Counted from the first letter of the stretch, positions 34,721 through 47,705 are shown. The stretch: DNA of 64,000 nucleotides from Myotis daubentonii (GCF_963259705.1 NC_081840.1:151774282-151838281); one strand, 5' to 3'. The notes: generated by a model from the sequence alone, not told the origin. Numbers and translations: made by a program.

Positions 34721-35204
34721 GTGGACTTGCAGATTAGTTTGAAGCAATCCAGATCGTCCACATAGAAAACTTAAGACAATCACATTCCAGAAGCATAAGA
34801 ATAAATCTGGGATATTGTGAATAAGATCACTTGGCACTAACATATTAAAAAATATTTCACAAACCTGTGATTTGGTGTCATAAACAAGACATCCTCATGA
34901 AAGATGATAGTCTACAATACATAAAACCATTCTTAATGAACCATGATCCTTAAAACCAAAGCATAATATCTCCAATGAAAGATCATTTTATATCAAATTT
35001 AAAATAGATATTAAGGCATCACATATCTATTTTATATTTTCAATTTCTAAAGCTCCTAAAATCTCAAACAGAAAAAGAGTTTGACTGGGACAAGCCATTT
35101 ACACGCAGCTGTTCAGATGCAGTTTTTGATGGAAATGTAGACAGAATTCCCCGGGGACTACAAAAGCTGGTGCAGCCTATAATAGATCGAAAATTAGTGG
35201 CTCT
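34721..35204. other. AT-rich unique sequence, nothing recognised
   Basis: No gene or repeat is recognised between the L1 end and the SINE at 35205. Confidence 0.5.
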
Positions 35205-35334
35205 AGACCTGGCCAGGTAACCGGTTGGACTGTCGTCCGATACACCAAGGCTATGGGTTGGATACCTGGTCAGGGCACAAACAAGAGACAGCCAATGAAT
35301 GTATTGGTAAGTGGAACATTGGTTGATTCTCTCA

Positions 35335-35413
<79 letters not shown>

Positions 35414-35430
35414 AAATCAATAAAAATAAG
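35205..35430 (+). mobile_element. Second-type tRNA-derived bat SINE with expanded (CT)n
   Basis: The head (cctggccaggtaaccggttg, then gactgtcgtccgatacacc) and the B-box-like gggttggatacctgg differ from the common Ves head and fit a second vesper-bat SINE subfamily. After gccaatgaatgtattggtaa the pyrimidine run has grown into a (CT)n microsatellite at 35338-35407. It ends ctcaaatcaataaaaataa. Confidence 0.85.
35338..35407. repeat. (CT)n microsatellite
   Basis: About 33 uninterrupted CT units lie inside the SINE. The 107-codon minus-strand frame across it, with its (RE)n tail, is an artefact of the repeat. Length polymorphism between individuals is likely. Confidence 0.95.
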
Positions 35431-36639
35431 TAAATGGGTTCTGATGAACAACAGTGGAAACAGTGCAGGTGAGATACCAATTACTGAAGAAAACGGCAAA
35501 GCTCCGCGTTGTTTCTCACTCAGAGCACCAGAGCTTGTGGGGGTCTTTCCAGCTACAAGAAGATGAGTTGACAGAATGAGACAGGACATGTGAAGGGGAC
35601 CGTGGCCGCCCCGCAGGCCTTCCGACGTTTCTCCACCTGACAGGAAAATGGACATCTTGCTTGCCTACCTAGGAGAGGTAAGTAGAAGACGGAGAAGAAG
35701 CCTTAAAAGGGCTTCAGAAGTTGAAAAAGAAAAGCCAGGAAAATGGAATGAACCCTGAGTACCTGTTATAAACTAGGCGACTCAAATATTTATTTCTCAC
35801 AACCATCTGATGTCAGGTATTTATCCCAGGAATCCAGATTCAAGGGTTGACACGACTTGTGCAGATCAGTGGTTCTCGAACTCAGGCTGGATGGACCCCG
35901 ATTCTGATTCAGCAGGGCTGGGCCCAGGAACCTGCACCTTCAGGAAGGTCCGGGCGAGCCGCTGCCCAGTCACTGTGGCCAAAGGGGAATGCCCCTGCTC
36001 CACACCTGTTTCTCTGTAACATCTGGAGCTCTGAATTTCTTTAATTGCTGACACCAGTCATCTTGCATTTTTTTAACTTACAGATTGAGTGAAAGACAAA
36101 TGACAGAGAGGGACTGTAGAGCTTATGGAAGCCTGTGAGAGAAGGAGTTTACCTGAAATAGGAATGAACTGGGGTGTGACCTGTCAAACATAAAGAAAAT
36201 TCAGGAGAATATAGAATAAGGTAAACTCTTTTCATGGAAGGTGCACTGTGCAAATAGCCCCCAGTGGTCGCCATCAACCCGAAGCAGTTCAGTTTCTACT
36301 TAGAAAGCTGGTTGGAGAGATGGAGGTGCTGTGCCACGCTTCAATGCTAAATGCGTAATCCAGATGTTTATATTTATACCACTGTGAAACACGTTTCATA
36401 CAATTGCACCTGCCCATCTACAACTCAGGACCAACATGTGACACCTATGTTAAATGTGCATTATTCTTCATTCATATACCCAGTTCCACTCACTGAGAAA
36501 CTATAAAGCCATTTCTTAATTCAAAATTAAGTTTAATAAAATTAGTTTTAGGACATTTTTAGAGATAAAATTGTTTTCCCCCAAAGTTCGCCAAATATAA
36601 TGGATTTCACAATAAAAGCACATTCCCCCCCCCCTCTCT
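35431..36639. other. Unique sequence with a hAT end-like fragment
   Basis: At about 35867-35960 cagtggttctcgaactcagg followed by gattctgattcagcagggct resembles the ancient MER5-group hAT elements (one end only). The rest shows no gene or firm repeat. A short C-run plus (CT)n lies at 36627-36649. Confidence 0.45.
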
Positions 36640-36649
36640 CTCTCTCTCA

Positions 36650-36862
36650 TTTAAAGAATATCTTTATTGATTCCAGAGAGGAAGGGAAAGGGAAAGAGAG
36701 ACAGAAACATCAATGATGAGAGAGAACCATTGACCGGCTGCCTCCTACACACCCCACACTGGGGATCAAGCCTGAAACCTGGGCATGTGCCCTGATCAGG
36801 AATTGAACCATGACCTCCTGGTTCATAGGTCGATGCTCAACCACTGAGTCACACTGGCCAGG
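36650..36862 (-). mobile_element. Ves SINE, antisense
   Basis: It has the antisense tail (tttaaagaatatctttattg), the AGAG-rich region, the body (cctacacaccccacactggg) and the head (actgagtcacactggccagg). A convincing duplication is not seen; (CT)n beside the tail blurs the left edge. Confidence 0.88.
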
Positions 36863-37967
36863 CCTTTCTCAATTCTCTGCTTTCAATGATGCACCTACAC
36901 TCATGGCTTTAACTATTTCTACATGAATAACTTCCAAAAGACACATCAAAACACCAAAGTCTACACCCTAAAAGCAAATTGGCATTTACTCTCCAAAGTT
37001 TTGTGCTTCTTCCTCTCCATTCTGCAGGGACAACTTTTGAGTCACTGCTCTGAGGTGGGATCCATCCCACACCTGTCCCCCAAATCAATCTTTGCACTTC
37101 TGGTGTGACTTTTGGGGGCAAGTAATCAAAAAACAAGAATAAAAAGACTTGGTGTTTATTTATCCTCTCCTTTCTATCCACAGCAAGGGTGTGTTGGCAG
37201 TAACTTCCACAGGATAGAATTCTATGACAAACTTTCCACAGAATAGCAAACAACTATAGGATGTAAATACAGATGTAGACACCAGTATAAAAGGCAAGGC
37301 TATACCAGAGTGAGAAATGCGTGCCAACTGGTGGCATTTCTGAAATCGGCAGGAGTGTTGGCTGAGGAATAGGAAATGTTATGAGTTCAGTACAATGGTC
37401 AGCCTGGAACCACAGGTTCTCTCATGTTCACAGTAGCAAGTCAGCAAGAAAATTACGTCCACTTTAAAAGAAAAAGGTGAAGTGTAAGAGTGTAATCAAT
37501 CTTTTTCTTCTCATTCCGCTCACTCTGCCAGCTGCGGAGCTGCTCCTGCAGAGCTCTGGCTGCACCACACTCCTCGCCCGCTAAGCGAGTTAAGCAGGAG
37601 ATGCCACAGGAATGTGCTCCTGCAGTGAGCGGGATGCGAGCAAGCATAAGTGCTGTGGGCCCTCTGGTCCAAATCCTCAGGACAACGGGCGTGCCAGCCC
37701 CCCACCTTCAATAGCATGGAAGAGGAGGGGCCTTAGGACATGCAGAGCAGGGATTTGGAACCTGGGTCCCTGGATAACCATGGAGCAGAGTCACCAGCCC
37801 TCTGTGAGAGAGAACTCCTTTGTTCTTTAAGCTGCTGTATCACAGAGCTTCTCTGTTACAACACCTTACTTTACCTTAACATACCAGCTATCTACACCTT
37901 TACTTAACAGTGCCATGATTAAATAAGAACACAATGGAACTCATGCATACTTCGAATTTATCCACAT
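36863..37967. other. Unique sequence, no gene recognised
   Basis: The open frames (up to 114 codons at 36909-37253, minus strand) have no recognised family. No repeat is identified. Confidence 0.45.
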
Positions 37968-37983
37968 AAAAATCCATCGTATG

Positions 37984-38179
37984 CCCAAACCGGTTTGGCT
38001 CAGTGGATAGAGCGTCGGCCTGCAGACTGAAGGGTCCCAGGTTCGATTCCAGTCAAGGGCATGTACCTTGATTGCGGGCACATCCCCAGTAGGGGGTGTG
38101 CAGGAGGCTACTAATTGATGTTTCTATCTCTCTACCCCTCTCCCTTCCTCTCTGTAAAAATTCAATAAAATATAATTTT
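37984..38179 (+). mobile_element. Ves SINE
   Basis: A full-length, little-decayed copy with head cccaaaccggtttggctcag, B box ggttcgattcc and tail tcaataaaatataattttaa. A 16-bp target-site duplication with one mismatch flanks it (37968-37983 and 38180-38195). It belongs to the 'ccggtttggctcagtggata' subtype shared with the copies at 51437 and 56688. Confidence 0.95.
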
Positions 38180-38195
38180 AAAAATCCATCATATG

Positions 38196-38725
38196 TGATC
38201 CAACAATTCCACTTGTGGGTACATACCCAAAAGAATTGAGAGCAGGGTCCCAAAAGAGATATTTGTGTATACCCATGTTCACAGAGCATTATTCGCAGTA
38301 GCAAATACGTGGAAGTAATCTAAGTGTCCCTCAATGGATGAATGGATAACAGAATGTGGTGTGTACACCCAATGCAGTATCATTCAACCTTAGGAAAAAA
38401 GGAAATTCTGACACATGCTGCAACATGGATGAACCTTGAGGTGACTACGCTGAGAGAAATTAGACAGTTGCAAAAAGACAAATACTGTATGATTCTACTT
38501 GTATAAGGTATGCGGAGCAGTAAACATCAGAGACAGAAAATAGAGTGGTGGTTGCCAGGGGCTGTGGGGTGGGGAATGAGGATTTACTGTTTAATGGGTA
38601 TTGAGTTTCAGTTTTACAAGATTAAATAAGTTATATGGGGATGGATGATAGAGATGGTTGCACACAGTGTGAATGTATTCAATATCACAGACCTGTACAT
38701 TTGATGTTACACATCAAATTTACCA
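38196..38725 (+). mobile_element. LINE-1 3' region
   Basis: Landmarks in order are gatccaacaattccacttgt, agtgtccctcaatggatgaa, tggataacagaatgtggtgt, gaccttgaggtgact-type text and ggttgccaggggctgtgg. This is an old L1 3' UTR. It was split on its left by the SINE at 37984, and the matching L1 sequence left of that SINE is short. Confidence 0.78.
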
Positions 38726-41700
38726 CACACACAAAAAGTAAGAAATCTACTGTTGACCTTAATTTTATTCACATCAAAACCCACTGTGGTTCATATTTTA
38801 GATTCAGGTGTTGTTGTAGATACACACTGTGAGCTGGGGGTTCTGCACAGATGAAGACTAGATATTAATGGCCTCTCACAGCTAAGGCACGGCCACCATT
38901 TCCAGGTGCAGGACAGTTCTCCATCACATGCCGCATTCCTCACCCAGCTGACACCCAACGTCAGCCTCCCAGAGTCCTCTCCTTCCACGCATGCAACTGC
39001 ACTCCCTGCTCACGGACCCACAACAAGGCTTCGTGAATATCCCAAGTCGGGAAGCACAACGCTGACCCTTTCCCGTGGTGGGGCTGGGTGAGAAACAAGG
39101 CTCAGCTGCAAAACTGTCACTGGGGGTCTCATATGTGACGCTGCCACACAGCCCCCCACCCCCATGCCATCCCCCCACACAGTCTGCGCCACGTCCTGCA
39201 CAGATCTACTCAGCTGTGGTCCGCTTGCCGCACAGCCTGTGTTTCAAAATGAACAGGGAACCTGATTAAAATACTGGAAACCCAGTCACAAATGTGGTTA
39301 ACAGCTCCCCGGGTGTGCACACCTGTCATGGGACACCTCTGTGAAGACCAACAGGAAGGAGTCGCACTGCCCTGAGGCGGGTCAGATCAGATTCTAAGCT
39401 CCCTGGCAGCCGGGGCAGGATGCCTCAATGCGTAAGTGTCTCTGTGGCCTGCAACCCCTCTTCTGTCGTCACAGAAAGGCACTGCCCCATTTCCCAGGCC
39501 CCCTCACTCCCCGCCTCTGCTCCCTGCCCACCACAGCGCACCCTCGGGTCTGCTGAGCATCCTCAGTGTCTACATACAGTGCTGCTTAACTAAAACTTCA
39601 AGTCTTACTAATTTTAATTCCAACTTACAGAGCTGGAGGATGACTTTATCCCAGAAGAAGGCAGACATGAAGGAGAGGGGAGAAAGAGAAAATCCTACCA
39701 ATGCTTAGAGTTGGTCCAAAGACCAGTCACTGTCGCAACAAATCAGCATTCTCATTGTCAAGGTGTCTGCCCACTTCTTTTCTTTTTTTTTCTTTAAAAG
39801 ACACAGAAGTTATTTCTCAACACAGACGGACGACTACACTGTATTTTCCTCATGCTTAGGTATCAAATAGCTGACTACATACTCCAAAAGGGAAATAATA
39901 GGAAAAGAGGGGAGAAATATGAGAAATGTAAACACTGACGAAAAGGGAAATGTTGAAGAGTGTGTGGGTGGGGAAGAGCATTCTAGAGGCAACAGCTGGC
40001 CACTTAATTTCTTCCATTCCCTAGTTGTGTAGCCTGGGGCACATCGCTTAACCTCTTCAGTTAAATCTTTTAAGATTTTTGTTGCTCTTCTTTTAAATTG
40101 GTAAGTTCTCGCTGAGAGGGAGAGAACGGGTTAGCCATATTTCCTTGCTAAGAAGTAAGTTCTTATTTACCACTCACTGCAGGGCTGGCCAGTTGTTATC
40201 CTGACACCCTGCCCTTACCAACTATTCATTCTCTGTGATACGGGTGACACTTCAGTATTGCGAAAGCTTTGCAAACGATGCCAGGCCATTTGGTTCTTAC
40301 CTTGAGAGACCCCTGTGGCTGAGGCTGGCATATCTGCCAGGCCAACCGATAGCCACATACACATGAGAGCCCAGAAATTCCTAATCTGTTCCTGTGGTAT
40401 TTCATTCCACGTGGAACTCTGCTGCCTGTGATTAGATACGACTTGTCACAATGGATTAGGAGGTGTTGGAAACTAATGCATTTCTCAGATATCAAGTGGG
40501 GTGTGAGATGAGCTTATTAGGTCTTTGGCTATTTGCTACAGGATGGACTCAAAATAGCTTTCAGACTCCTGGGGACAAACATCTACCGATTCTGGCTTTA
40601 CTTACAGAAGAATCACCAAGTGCCCATTTCACAATTGTTGTTCTTACCATAACCTGAGGCCAAGGAAAAGGAAAAAATAACAGGGTGGCAGAGGCGTGGC
40701 TCTGCGGTTGGAGGGGGCTGACCATTGTGCTTGAGGGGGCGGGAGAGGCAGAGAGTCCCTGTGGGTTCAAAATCATGGTAATAAGTAAATTAATAAAACG
40801 AGTGGCTTTTACTGTAACTGCACAGAAACAGAGCACTGTACGTGCTGGACACTGAGCAATGGCCCCATGATCTGGAGCCCCATCCGAGGAAGCTGCCGTC
40901 CGTGAGCACGTCCGGGGTCAGGCGGCAGGAGCAGTGCCAGCTGACGACAGCAGAGAGGCTGCTCCGACCGGCAGGCCTGGACCAAAGATAGCCTGGCATT
41001 GCGGGAAGGCCGTCCTGGTCTCATGAGCGATTTCTGGGGGATCAGGATGCAACCAGGGTACACCCTCTGTGAGGACCGCAAGGTCTGTGAGCTTCAGGGG
41101 CACAGGACGTGCCGCAGGACCCAAGGCTCCGGAGGTCCCAGCGGCAAAGCCTCGACTACCCTCCAATGGCAAGACGGAGTGTTTGGGAGGAAGCAGCGCA
41201 CCATGGGACCGTCCCTGATAACTACGAGGGGCCACCCAAGTGTGTGGGCTCAACCACAAGTCTGTGCTCAACCACGAGTGCCAAACGCTGTGACAGGATG
41301 TGAAGAATGGGCTGTAACTAGTTATAATTCTGTAACTTATTCTACAGACAGATTGGGTGAATACAGGGTTCCCCAAGACTCCCAAGGAGCAGCCCAGAAC
41401 CGACAGGCTGGAATGCAGATTATCGTCAATCCCTCTTAGTGCTGTGATTTCAGGGCTAAACAATGAAATGCACTTTTTAAAGCAGAAGGCAACCTGAGGC
41501 CATCTAGTGCATCCGCCTGTAGAAACAGCGTCTCTTTTGGAACATTCTTGTCCAAGGGCCAGTTCCCTACCTGCTCTCAGATCGAGAGCCTGGAATCTCA
41601 CTGCTGGACAGACACTGCCTGCTGGCACCTTCCTGGGTCATGGCAGTCCTTTTCTGGCGGCCCCAGCATCTCCACCCCTTCTCAGAGGGAGCCCCGGGCA

Positions 41701-42541
41701 TCCCACCTCCCACCCCCTCAGGCCCGATCAGACAGGCTAACACTTCACTTCTGCTCGGGTGGCCCACCACTGCATTTTCTAACTGGCTAACAAGTCAAAA
41801 GTCACTAAATTACATAGAGCAACCAATACAGTCAGGTTTTTCCTACTTAAAAGATCTCCCCATCTTTGCCCACTCAGCACTGACATTTCTTAACTAGGAT
41901 GATTGGATGTACCATGTGAACTTTACCATGTAGATCTCCATGGGCTCCGACAGCTCAGAGAGATTTTTCTGATTAACTCTGTCGTTTCTATGTCAATAGT
42001 TAAGAAAGGGTCAGAACTGACCATCTCTCTCATATATGCTAGTGGTAAATGCGATACAATCCATGGCAGCTGAGGAGAGGGAGAGGTTTGAAAGGGTGGT
42101 GAAATAAAAAATGTAGTGAAATTCTGATGTTTAAGTCATATCATCAAAAATTATAAGCAGCAATATAGTTACTTCCCTGGACATCTGGCCACTACATTTA
42201 ACTGCAGGTGAAGTTACCGGATTCCACAGGCCAAACCTGTCCCCTTCTAGCAGACTCTAGAGGCCTCCAGTGAGTCGATACTGCAATTGGCCGCAGGCAA
42301 CTTTACCGAGCCACAGGGTTAATATTACATAAAGGAAGCATTCAAGTCCTTCAAAACAGACTCTTTCCCACAGGTTAAAATACCGTTTATGCCAGAGTGT
42401 TCAGCATGCCTTCCCTCCTGCACCAGACCAGAGATGCAACCATGTGGAATTAACAAAATGCCACCTTAGAGAAGCCCAGAGAAACTGCGGTCTTGATACA
42501 CTAAACACTTTAAATCCCAACAGTTACTACATCATGAAGTA
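38726..42541. other. Unique sequence, no gene recognised; contains the longest non-repeat ORF of the window
   Basis: The interval includes a 236-codon open frame on the minus strand (40918-41628). Its translation shows no recognisable domain, no signal peptide and no membrane segment pattern that I can defend, and a 146-codon plus-strand frame overlaps it. GC content is raised, which favours long chance frames. No firm repeat family is recognised elsewhere. Confidence 0.4.
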
Positions 42542-42552
42542 CAAACTCACTT

Positions 42553-42761
42553 ATTGTTTTTAGTAATTTTTAGAGAGAGAGGAAGGAAGAGGGAGAGAGA
42601 GAAACATCGATGTGAGATTGAAACATCAATTGGCTGCCTCCTGCACGCCCCCTTCTGGGGATCTAGCCAGCAACCGAGGCATGGGCCCCGAATGGGAATC
42701 AAACCAGCAACCTTTCAGTACACAAGACAATGCCCAGCCAACTGAACCACACTAGCCAAGC
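42553..42761 (-). mobile_element. Ves SINE, antisense
   Basis: It has the antisense tail (attgtttttagtaattttta), the AGAG-rich tract and the head (actgaaccacactagccaag). The flanks caaactcactt (42542-42552) and caaacccactt (42762-42772) are an 11-bp duplication with one mismatch. Confidence 0.92.
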
Positions 42762-42772
42762 CAAACCCACTT

Positions 42773-44453
42773 CTTTAGTGATCAATATGAAGAAGGAAGA
42801 GACATGTAACACTGACACGTTGCAGGAGAGATGGTTAGTCACCCCTCTCCCGTGCCATTCTCCTCTCTTGGGAGTAACGAAAACCTCACAATTTCACTGG
42901 GCACACGCTTCCCATAGACATTCAGACAATCTAGTGACGTCCTATGATCAGGAATGAACCCTGAGAACGTGAGAACTGCAGGCACAGCTCTGATGTCGAC
43001 CCCTCCACGGGGACAGGCACGTCCCACCCCCTTCCTCTTTCCTGTGCTGGGCCTGGGGCTGGTGGCAGAGCAGTAAATGAGGGGACCCAGGACCCTGGGA
43101 CACCCCAGTGACACTGACCAGCCTCACACCTACTGGACCTTCATGTGCAGAGAGAGACCTCTACCTAGAGTCTCAATTACAAAATAAAACAAAACAATAA
43201 CAACAAAGAAAGCTTCCATTCATCGCTTCTGAAAAACTCCAGAGAGAAATATGACATGGGTGTTTTGCTGATTGACAGTATCTCAACTATTTGGGAGTTC
43301 TGCCCTAACAAAGGAAACGGAAACCTGTCATTTAGGAGGCCGACTCCTGGTCCGATCTACCACTGAAGCACCACGTGGCTGTAGAGTTACTTCATGTCAC
43401 AACGTTTCTGACCGGCTGGATGATTTTAAGTTATAATCCTTCCTGGCGGTGGGGAGGTGGGAGCCATGCCCACTATTCCACCTGAAGCCCCTCAGAGTCG
43501 TCTACACAAGGGATTACCCAGCAATGTGGTGACTCTACAAGTGACCACCAACATACCTTCACTGCCACTTCGAACTCGAGGCAGGCAGCCACCTACAGCC
43601 AGCTCATCACTCAAGCCTCCCTTCCGTCGTAGTGGGTTCCTGAGAACACGACCTGCTGCCTGAGGTCAGCACGCCATGAGCAGCCTGGCCCCTGGTAAAG
43701 CATTTGCCCCAGAACCACCCCACCCCTGGTGAGAGCCAGGACTGAAGAGAAGACAAGCAAGGACATGATGAGAAGTGAGCTGAGAAGATCTGACGTGAAG
43801 GGCACCATCCCCTACATGATGGGCACTGCCAAACCCAAATTACTAGCCGTCGTTTGACCTAAATTCCTGGAGGGTCGTTAAGAAACACTGAATCAATGTG
43901 TGGGGTTCCCCATAGAATAGAAGAAACTTCACCATGAGGCCAGCACTTGGTGACAGCACTCAAATGACAGGCACCTCCTTGCACGCCCCATGGCTGTTTC
44001 TCTTACCTATTTTACCTTCAGTTAATGCTCTGAGTGACATGGGACATCTAAACACAAGTGGTAACAGTCAGAACAGCCCCACCACAGGACTTTACAGCTG
44101 ATCACAATTCTCATTAAGGCTTTTATTCCTGTTAACTTATTAGCATTTTTAACTACAAGGTAAAACGGGTTAGCCTGATAGAAACACTGGTGGCCGGTGT
44201 GGGCTCTGGTCACATGACTCACACGTCACTCACACCCAGTAAGTTAGTGCTGACCAGAGCACCTGGGTTTGTCCAGGAATCACTGGTGTTCACTCAGGAG
44301 GTGTGACCTCTTGTGTCCCACTTGCTACAGTGGTGTGTTCTTAGAATTAAAGCCTTTACTCAAAATACAAACTGTGTGAATATGTATTTTTTGTTTGTGC
44401 CATATTTTCACCATTTATCTCCCATTCCTCAAATAATATTTTCAGATGAATGC
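42773..44453. other. Unique sequence, no gene recognised
   Basis: No coding exon, RNA gene or firm repeat is recognised. Open frames are under 95 codons. Confidence 0.45.
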
Positions 44454-45264
44454 TATATTAGTTTCCTAGAGTCACCATAAAAATTACCACAAACTGAGTG
44501 GCTTAAGTAACAGAAATTTCATCTCTCATAGTTGTGGAGGCCAGAAGTCAAAAACCAAGATGTTGGCAAGGCCATGCTCCCTTCAGAGGCACTGGGCCCT
44601 GTCCCTCCTCCTTCTTCCAACACCTGGTGGCCCCTGGCATTCCTTGGCTTGTGGCTGCATCACTCTAATCTCTGCCTCCTCTTCCCACGGTCTTTTTCTC
44701 TGTGTTTCTGTGTCTCAAATTTCCCTCTTTCTTATTTTTTTAAAACCAGAACATTCACTGCATGAATAATCGCTGGAATCCTTAAGATGAACTGGACGCT
44801 GCAACAACTGCCCTCCTGGGTTTAGGTGTTGCTCCTTCGTGGAACCCATGCCTGAACCAGTGGTGCACAATTTTTAGCTGCCCCCTCCAACCGGTCCCAG
44901 TGGTGTTTTGTCGATTAGCCTGGGCAGCCTCCAGTCACACTTCCTCACCAGCTTGGTGGGGGAGCCACACTTGCCACAGGTGGGCTTCTGAAGGTGGGGG
45001 GCTTTCGGGCCACAGAGGCAGCACAATGTCTGCATCTCATTGTGGTGCTTTCTGAATGACGTCATTCCCTTCGTCATTTTGCTTCTGTGATCAAGGCCAA
45101 AGAGGCCCTCTTCTTTCTTTAATAAGGACACCACAAACTGGATTTAGGACCCACCCTAAATCTAGGCTGATCATCTGCAAAAACCCTATGTCTCAATAAG
45201 GTAACATTCACAGGTGCCAAGACCTGAATTTATCTTTTGGGAGGACACAATTTAACCCACGACA
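44454..45264 (+). mobile_element. Ancient LTR-like repeat, split by a retropseudogene
   Basis: The two halves (44454-44735 and about 45118-45264) join into one known mammalian repeat plan: start tatattagtttcctagagtc, then ccacaaactgagtggcttaa, gttgtggaggccagaagtc, ataaggacaccacaaactgg and the end ggaggacacaatttaaccc plus acgaca. The T..A ends and overall length point to an old LTR of MaLR/ERVL type, though the subfamily name is uncertain. No viral coding sequence is present. Confidence 0.6.
44735..45117 (-). pseudogene. RPL37: Processed pseudogene of ribosomal protein L37
   Basis: RPL37 is a small zinc-binding protein of the 60S ribosomal subunit. Here a cDNA-like copy lies in antisense. The start codon equivalent is at 45077 and [19 protein letters not shown] is readable after it. 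The four zinc-ligand cysteines (CCLCG and CGKCG, arranged C-x2-C-x11-C-x2-C) are kept, but the frame is lost soon after the conserved RK segment and stops at TAA. The 3' part is still recognisable in another frame (cctaaacccaggagggcagt, with the normal stop equivalent at 44782-44784). It has no introns, ends in an A-run (T-run at 44735-44741) and disrupts an LTR repeat, so it is a dead LINE-mediated retrocopy. Confidence 0.93.
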
Positions 45265-45847
45265 GATGCCAAAACAGCTCATGGATGATGAATTCTGCAA
45301 TTCTAATCCCGAGGAGCTGTGAAAGCCCTGTGAGAGGCACTGGGGCAGAAGGAGCCGAGCACTATTTGTGGAGGTCTAATCTATGACTCAGGTTTTACTA
45401 ATTAACCACCCTCCCAGCATGGAGCTTCTACAGGGAGAGAAAAGGGAAAGAGTGTGAAATCTGAAGCGGGAAGGTGAAGACCTGAAACTGTCTTCTCTGT
45501 GAGTGACCACGGTCCTATTTTCAATTCTCAAGTATTTCAAAGGCCCCATTTAAAAATCTTCAGTTAACGCATATCAATTTTTCATGCTTTGTTTTTCCCA
45601 GGATGCATTACACATGCCATTATTAAACCACTCATTTCGTAATAAGAGGAGATAATTTTAAGTATCTGGGTATCAACACGGAATCTTATTCAGCCTTTCA
45701 TCCTGGGCACCAAGCATAACAGGCTTAGTCAGCCTTTATTAAACACCGGCCAGATGGCCTGGAAGAGCTCACTCACCCCCTTGTTTCAGTCTGATTGACC
45801 TCCATGGGGGGTCAGGGGGTAGTGAGGAGGGAGCTTGGTCACCTGAA

Positions 45848-45939
<92 letters not shown>

Positions 45940-47439
45940 CTAACTTAAGAACTTCAAATATAAGTCCAGGAACCCCAGGATACCCAGAAAGGTATATAAA
46001 CATATAAAGTTCTGATTTACAAAAAATTTTTTTTTTACAAAAAGATATATGTACCAACACGTCTACTAACAACCATATCAATACAGCACTGGGTAATATT
46101 TTGAAAATTTTGTTATTTAGAGATGCAGAAAGTAGCAAGTTGCTGTTCACTTAAGTCTATGTGATTGCTAATAAGAAAAGTTCTCCTGTCTGTTCATCAT
46201 CTATATTTACCTCAGTTGTGGAGTGTAGTCATGCCAGCTCTGTGCATTTACCTATTGGAGTTTTATAGCATTTCTTACCAATTGGAATAAACCCTTCAGG
46301 AATCAATCGTATTCACACTTTAACCTCTCTTTGTATTTGACTTTTAAAATTTTGTTTAGATATGGAAATATAGAGGTTTTCAAAAACTTTCTGTGTAACA
46401 AACCTAGCTAATCTTCATTAAGAAATACTTTCCATCACGTATACTATTTGGAAGTTCTTCCCCATCTAGACACTCAGTAGGTGCTTGTTTTCCTGTAAGT
46501 GTTATGTGTTTATTTTGAAGTAAACTATAATGTGAAAATTTTAACTCTGTCCATTTACTGCACTAATCAGGCCACTGTACTTACTTAATACACATCAATG
46601 TTTGAAACTAAATTCTTACAGAAATCATATTTATGCTCTAAGAGAGCTATTTTGCTTTTAAAAATGAAATAACCAATCATTTTTAAATACAGCAATATCA
46701 TAGATGAACAGGAAAAAGCAGACCAGCAATATGGAAAAATATCATTTCAAAGCTAATCACAATGTAAAACATATTACAAAAACCATGGACATTAAAATGC
46801 TTAACAACAGATATTTCAGAAGAAACAAGATGTTCGACAGCCCCCTGAATCCCCTTTCCCCTTCATTTTTCAGTGTTTCAGGAGCTTGAGTTTAGAAATA
46901 ACCACCAGTTGAACAGAAGTAGCAGCCACTGCAACACAACTTGAACAAGACAGAGGAGGGAACATTTCATGTTTAGAAGGACAGGTAGAGAATGATAAAA
47001 ATGATGTGTGTTTTTAAAATCAACACGTGTGTGTTCAGATTCTCGGTCTTCCTTAGACATTAGAAATTCATCACCAAGCAACACAGACCAGGAAAGGGAA
47101 CTTGCATGGAGAGCAAGTCCAGAAGCTTCGGCCCCACCCTACACAATGAGCCCGGGTGCAGGTTTGAGGACACGTGGTTCCCTCAGGAAAACAAACCCTG
47201 AGGCCCAGGGATCTGCCATCACATGCTCACCGCTTCCCTCGCCCTCCTCCTGGAAACAGGAGAAGAAAACCTAAAGCCCTTCTTCAGACCTAAAGACAGT
47301 CACCCCTGAGTCCTCACCACTCTGCCTCTCTCACTGAAAAGCTTATTAATACTCTGGCAGGTGCAGGAGGCTGGGGTGGGGGTGGAGGTCATGTTTAATG
47401 GAGACAGAGCTTCCGTCTGGGAAGTTGAGATGGTGCTGG
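45265..47439. other. AT-rich unique sequence with a (CT)n(CA)n tract
   Basis: A compound microsatellite, (CT)n followed by (CA)n, lies at about 45849-45936. The rest is AT-rich and shows no gene or firm repeat. Open frames are under 90 codons. Confidence 0.5.
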
Positions 47440-47572
47440 GGACGGCTGGTGATGGTAGCCCAACAACGTGAATGTGCTTAGTGTTGCTAAACTGTACACT
47501 TAAAAATGGCTAAAACTGTAAATTTTATGTACTGTAAATTTTACCACAATAAAAAAAATAACTTTAAAAAAG
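47440..47572 (+). mobile_element. Ancient LINE-1 3' terminus
   Basis: The sequence aactgtacacttaaaaatgg, then aaattttatgtactgtaaat and ttaccacaataaaaaaaat, is the characteristic end of old L1 3' UTRs, with its A-rich tail. Only the last 130 bp or so are recognisable. Confidence 0.7.
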
Positions 47573-47705
47573 GTATGTATAGACTACTGTTTCCAATTTC
47601 TTGCATTCTGTAAGGCTTCTGAAAATATTTGCTTCTATTATGATAAATGGATATGCTTGTGACTTGCAAAACACAGGTAAAACCTCTGAAGGTGTTTTAG
47701 GTATA

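Noticed and set aside
35332..35655. Open frame with a (RE)n tail
   Set aside because: The tail is the translation of the (CT)n microsatellite; the frame is incidental.
37984..38060. tRNA gene
   Set aside because: The tRNA-like text is the head of a Ves SINE; it continues into the SINE body and tail, lacks a proper acceptor stem and is flanked by a target-site duplication.
40999..41439. 146-codon frame on the plus strand
   Set aside because: It overlaps the 236-codon minus-strand frame, shows no domain and lies in GC-rich DNA; at most one could be real and neither is supported.
44874..45134. Zinc-finger small protein on the minus strand
   Set aside because: The cysteine pattern is that of RPL37, the rest of the protein is out of frame, and the A-tail shows a retrocopy.
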